Assembly: GCA_031310005.1 (NCBI GenBank)
Contig: CM062379.1
Span: 5,890,001-5,954,000 of the forward strand
Length of the DNA stretch: 64,000 nt
Direction: 5' to 3'
From: Dactylellina haptotyla
Taxonomy: Eukaryota; Ascomycota; Orbiliomycetes; Orbiliales; Orbiliaceae
The position numbers were made by a program, and so were the translations under genes. Shown in pieces: positions 60,770 through 64,000 of this stretch (the stretch's first letter is position 1; the number at the start of each line of letters is the position of its first letter). The notes beneath the pieces were generated by a model, which was given only the letters and a program-made list of their open reading frames with translations, did no database searches and had not been told where the DNA came from.

Positions 60770-63700
60770 TTTCGTCTATATAAAATTTCGTCGAGCCCCC
60801 CCTTCTTGATATCTTGGTCTATTTTTTAGCTGGGGTTTTCGTTTCCCGCTTTTAGTGCTCCCGTAGTGTCCGTTCTCGCCCCCTTCTCGTTTATAAATAT
60901 AAATACGGAATGACGCTGGAAAACGGAGGATTTTGCACTGGTGAAATTGAGAACGCAATCTTTGAAACTGTGGACGCTAAAATAAATCTGGCCGTCGCAA
61001 GGAAATGAACGTTTTGGAAGCAGATCGACAGGCAATTATTTTTCTTGCACCAAAAAAAAGAGCCTGCTGCTGTCCTTCCCTCTGAGATGAAGGATCGGTA
61101 GAATCGGAAAATGATAGTGAATCTGAGGTTTAGCGAGGGACCGATATTCTCATGGCGATGTAAGGGTTGGAGAAGTCGTAATATCCGCTGGGGAGGGGCC
61201 GGTTTCCGCTCGAGGGTTTTTCCCTGGGAACCTCGGGTGCGGGTTTGGGTGTGAGGTTAGAATAACGGTCGAGCTGTAGCTGTGAAAGATGGGGAATGGG
61301 ATGGTCAGCCTTCGATCAGACACTTTATCCGTGGCGGGGAAAGAATATGGACAATAAATATACTACTTACGAAGTGTAGCCTGGGGGTATATTCCAGTAT
61401 ATATCCACCACTATACCCGCAGCCTAACTGAACAATGCTGGTCTCCTGAACGCTGTGAAGCTGTGCAGCCTCTGCCTGTTGCGTTGACTGTGGCTCAGCA
61501 ACCGCCCGCTAGCCCAAACACAGAGCTCGAGCGGGTTCCAGTCGTCGAAAAGTCTGTCCCTCGCGGATTTTAAAAATAATATCGCCTTCCGTCGTCGTCG
61601 TCGTCACCTCTGGAGAATGAAACAAAAAAAAAAATATCGTCAGCGTAAGAAACAAAAAAAAAGATTGATTTATTCGAGTTCTTTGGGATCTTGCTATTCC
61701 TCTTCCCCTCTCTCAAGGGATAATAGGAGAGTGGAATTGAATTGGGCGCTCAAAAACATGCAACCTGGTTAAAGTGCCCTAGAGAGAGCCACCCTTAAGC
61801 CTTCTTGGCTGGGCTTGAAAGGAAAAGGGTACAAAAGGCACAGGGCAAAAAAAAAAAAAAAAAAAGAGGGCAGCGCTTCCTAATACTAACCACTGTATGC
61901 GAAGAGGCGATGCTACTTTATCGAAACCTGCAGTTGCAGGGTAAAAGAGGAAAAACAACGATCTGGACCTGTCGACAGGGATGGCGTGTTTCTGGTTGTC
62001 GACGGGTTCCTTTTTCGGAGTTACCGTCCAGTTTTGCCGTGCCTGTTTGATCTGTTATCGATACCTGCTATCGTACTTTCCTCCTTCGATTGTGTCGTTA
62101 CTCTGTCGGGGTATAACGATTTCAACGGACCAGAGACAGAAAGAAATTTGGAAATGCCGGCGTATGGGTTAAAATTGAATATATGGAGCAAGTCGCAAAC
62201 AAAAAAGGATATTGGGGAGAGCTGATCGAAAAGAGAATGCTGGTGGGAATGCTACTTTTTATCTAATCCGAAAGTCGCAAAAGGAAAATAACAGAATCCT
62301 CAAACAGATGCGAAATCGAATCGAATATTAATCAGACTCTGGACGAGTGACAGGCAACCCCGCTAGAATACCAGGTTAAAAGGTGCGACAGCTAGGCTAT
62401 GCTAAAATGTGTCGGTCCTGAGAATCGGTTACTGGATCAAGGCAGCTAGCACTGGGCAATGAAGGTTCCTTTTTGTGCTTATTCGTTCCTGTCGTCTCGT
62501 CGTCTGTCGTAAATTCGTCAGGGCCGATCAAGCAGACGTCGACCTGGATGAATCGGAGGGGGGGAAGTGCAGGTCGATGATGAAATGGCTATGCAGTTGC
62601 GCACATGGGATTTCGCTGGAGAACGTCAATCTTCGCCGTTCTTTTGCCTCCCGGGTCGTCGTTCGTTCCTCTTGGCTTCGTCGCAAATTCCAGTTTCTGG
62701 TAGACGGGGTGGGAAAATTCAACCGACAAAACTCAAATGGTCAAACAAGAATAATTATTCGTTAGAAGAAATAGCGACAGAGAGAGAGAAAAAAAACAGG
62801 AACCTCAAGTTTTCAAAGGAAGTTGATGGCGCTTGGTGACATGACATAATTGATATCCCTTTATTTCATTGCATCTGGAAGTCTGTTTTCGTCCCACCAC
62901 GAGCACCCAACCTGCTCTCACTCTGCGGCCTCCGATGCCCGTAGCATTATTGCTGCGACAAGCTTCAGAACAGAGCCAAGGGAGCTTCCCGCAGCTGTGT
63001 TCCCGTGGCCTGAGCGAAAGGGAGCCAACAGAAATTCAGGTTTGGGGCCCAAACGGCTAAAACAAGAGTAAGCCAAGCAGCTGCCAACACTCTTTTCCGG
63101 CCCTCTTGGCCTGTGTCCCCGTTCACCACAGCAACCACGTACGAATCGGGCAGGCACCGTCAGCAAACCGCCTGCTTATTGGTGAGCCTGGGATCCCTAA
63201 TCGGACATCAGATGGGGTTCGTTGGTTGGGGGCGAACCACACCCCTTAGGCGTGCAGCACCTCTTGCAACATCCAACGTGCCGAGGATTAGTGATTGTCT
63301 GAGCAGATACGACGACAGCCCATCTGATTGCAGTCGGTTCAGATGATGCGCAGCATTATCTTATGCTCGAGCTAGGTCGAAACACAGTCGACATGGGGAT
63401 CATCTGAGAACTCTCTGGCCCAACGGAGCCCGAGAGTACGCTCTCCATACTACCACTAGCACAAACAAACACTTCCAGTTTCCTTATCAGGTTACAGTGC
63501 AACGAAAAATTTAATAAATGCAAAATAGTCGAGTATCTCAAAATTATAATGTTAGTTAAAAGACATCCTGTTTAACTTTTTCTTTCCCCGCCCCCAATGT
63601 ATGCCCATCCGTCTTTTTAACGAAACAAGAAGTAGGTAATACAGGACTCCCCCGCATGTAAAAAAGCGAATACCCCGTTTTAAGGAAAGAAAATATAGGA

Positions 63701-64000
63701 AAAGTGTAAGATCTTTCTGGTATAATACAAATAGATTTTGGTATGACATAAGGAAATGGCTTTTTCCGTTAGAAAAAGTGAGTGAGTGTGCGAGTGACAA
63801 AAGCTTAAATCTGCATCTTTTGGTCATCAAGTATAAAAGCCAAAAAAAAAATAGAAGACATAAAAAATGATATAAAATATAAAAAATGAGGAGAAGGTAA
63901 GCAATCCCACCTGATCCAAATTAAAACGAGAAATGGGTATAGAATACCACGAGGTCAAGAAAGCAAAGTTAAACTCCCGCACACCGTGCAAGCTTTTTGT
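60770..64000. other. Intergenic, right end of window, no gene seen
   Basis: NIPA promoter on the left, then 3 kb of mixed sequence. A 19-A run lies at 61847-61865. The A/T-rich final 500 bp may be a 3' or 5' flank of a gene beyond the window. Open frames (61805-62225 plus, 62475-63071 plus, 63552-63830 minus) overlap each other and carry no motif. Confidence 0.4.

Overview
The window is nuclear DNA from a filamentous ascomycete fungus (Pezizomycotina). The evidence is many short spliceosomal introns (about 50-110 bp, GTAAGT/GTATGT-type donors, CTAAC/CTAAT-like branch points) and a fungal gene set: an AA9 polysaccharide monooxygenase with a CBM1 domain, an Atg22 permease, a CCG-6-like wall protein, an RCR-family protein, a fibroin-3-related membrane protein and Pol I/Mediator subunits of fungal type. 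The class cannot be fixed from sequence alone. Long A/T- and purine-rich intergenic stretches and low gene density are compatible with Orbiliomycetes or Pezizomycetes, but that is a guess. I rebuilt 17 intact gene models by joining exons across introns whose phases agree, plus one doubtful gene relic.

Layout, left to right. 0.6-2.3 kb: MYND zinc-finger protein (+). 5.0-6.8 kb: conserved fungal protein of unknown function (-). 11.1-14.9 kb: RPA135, second-largest subunit of RNA polymerase I (-), sharing a 327-bp divergent promoter region with a MICOS MIC26/27-type gene (+, 15.25-16.15 kb). 16.6-17.0 kb: tiny basic protein of 83 aa (-). 18.3-19.4 kb: atypical short-chain dehydrogenase/epimerase (-). 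22.8-24.1 kb: fibroin-3-related single-pass membrane protein (+). 24.9-25.3 kb: possible gene relic (-). 25.55-26.26 kb: secreted, Kex2-type processed, eight-cysteine protein (+). 27.0-27.6 kb: RCR-family protein (-). 30.7-31.55 kb: ARL8 GTPase with six exons (-). 37.1-40.1 kb: Mediator subunit MED14 (-). 40.9-42.7 kb: F-box/LRR-like protein (-). 44.95-46.3 kb: AA9-CBM1 (+). 46.7-48.9 kb: ATG22 (-). 51.6-52.1 kb: CCG-6-like cell-wall protein (-). 55.0-57.1 kb: mitochondrial serine hydroxymethyltransferase (-). 58.4-60.8 kb: NIPA-type magnesium transporter with a long cytosolic tail (-).

The genes do not form an obvious pathway or secondary-metabolite cluster. It is an ordinary housekeeping region with some secreted or cell-surface genes (AA9, CCG-6-like, RCR, fibroin-3-related, eight-Cys secreted protein). 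About two thirds of the window is intergenic, including stretches of 3-5.6 kb without a credible gene. I saw no convincing tRNA, rRNA, CRISPR or intact mobile element. The most novel items are the small secreted eight-cysteine protein, the 83-aa basic protein, and several genes whose tiny exons (20 nt, 11 nt, 51 nt, 61 nt) would defeat simple annotation.
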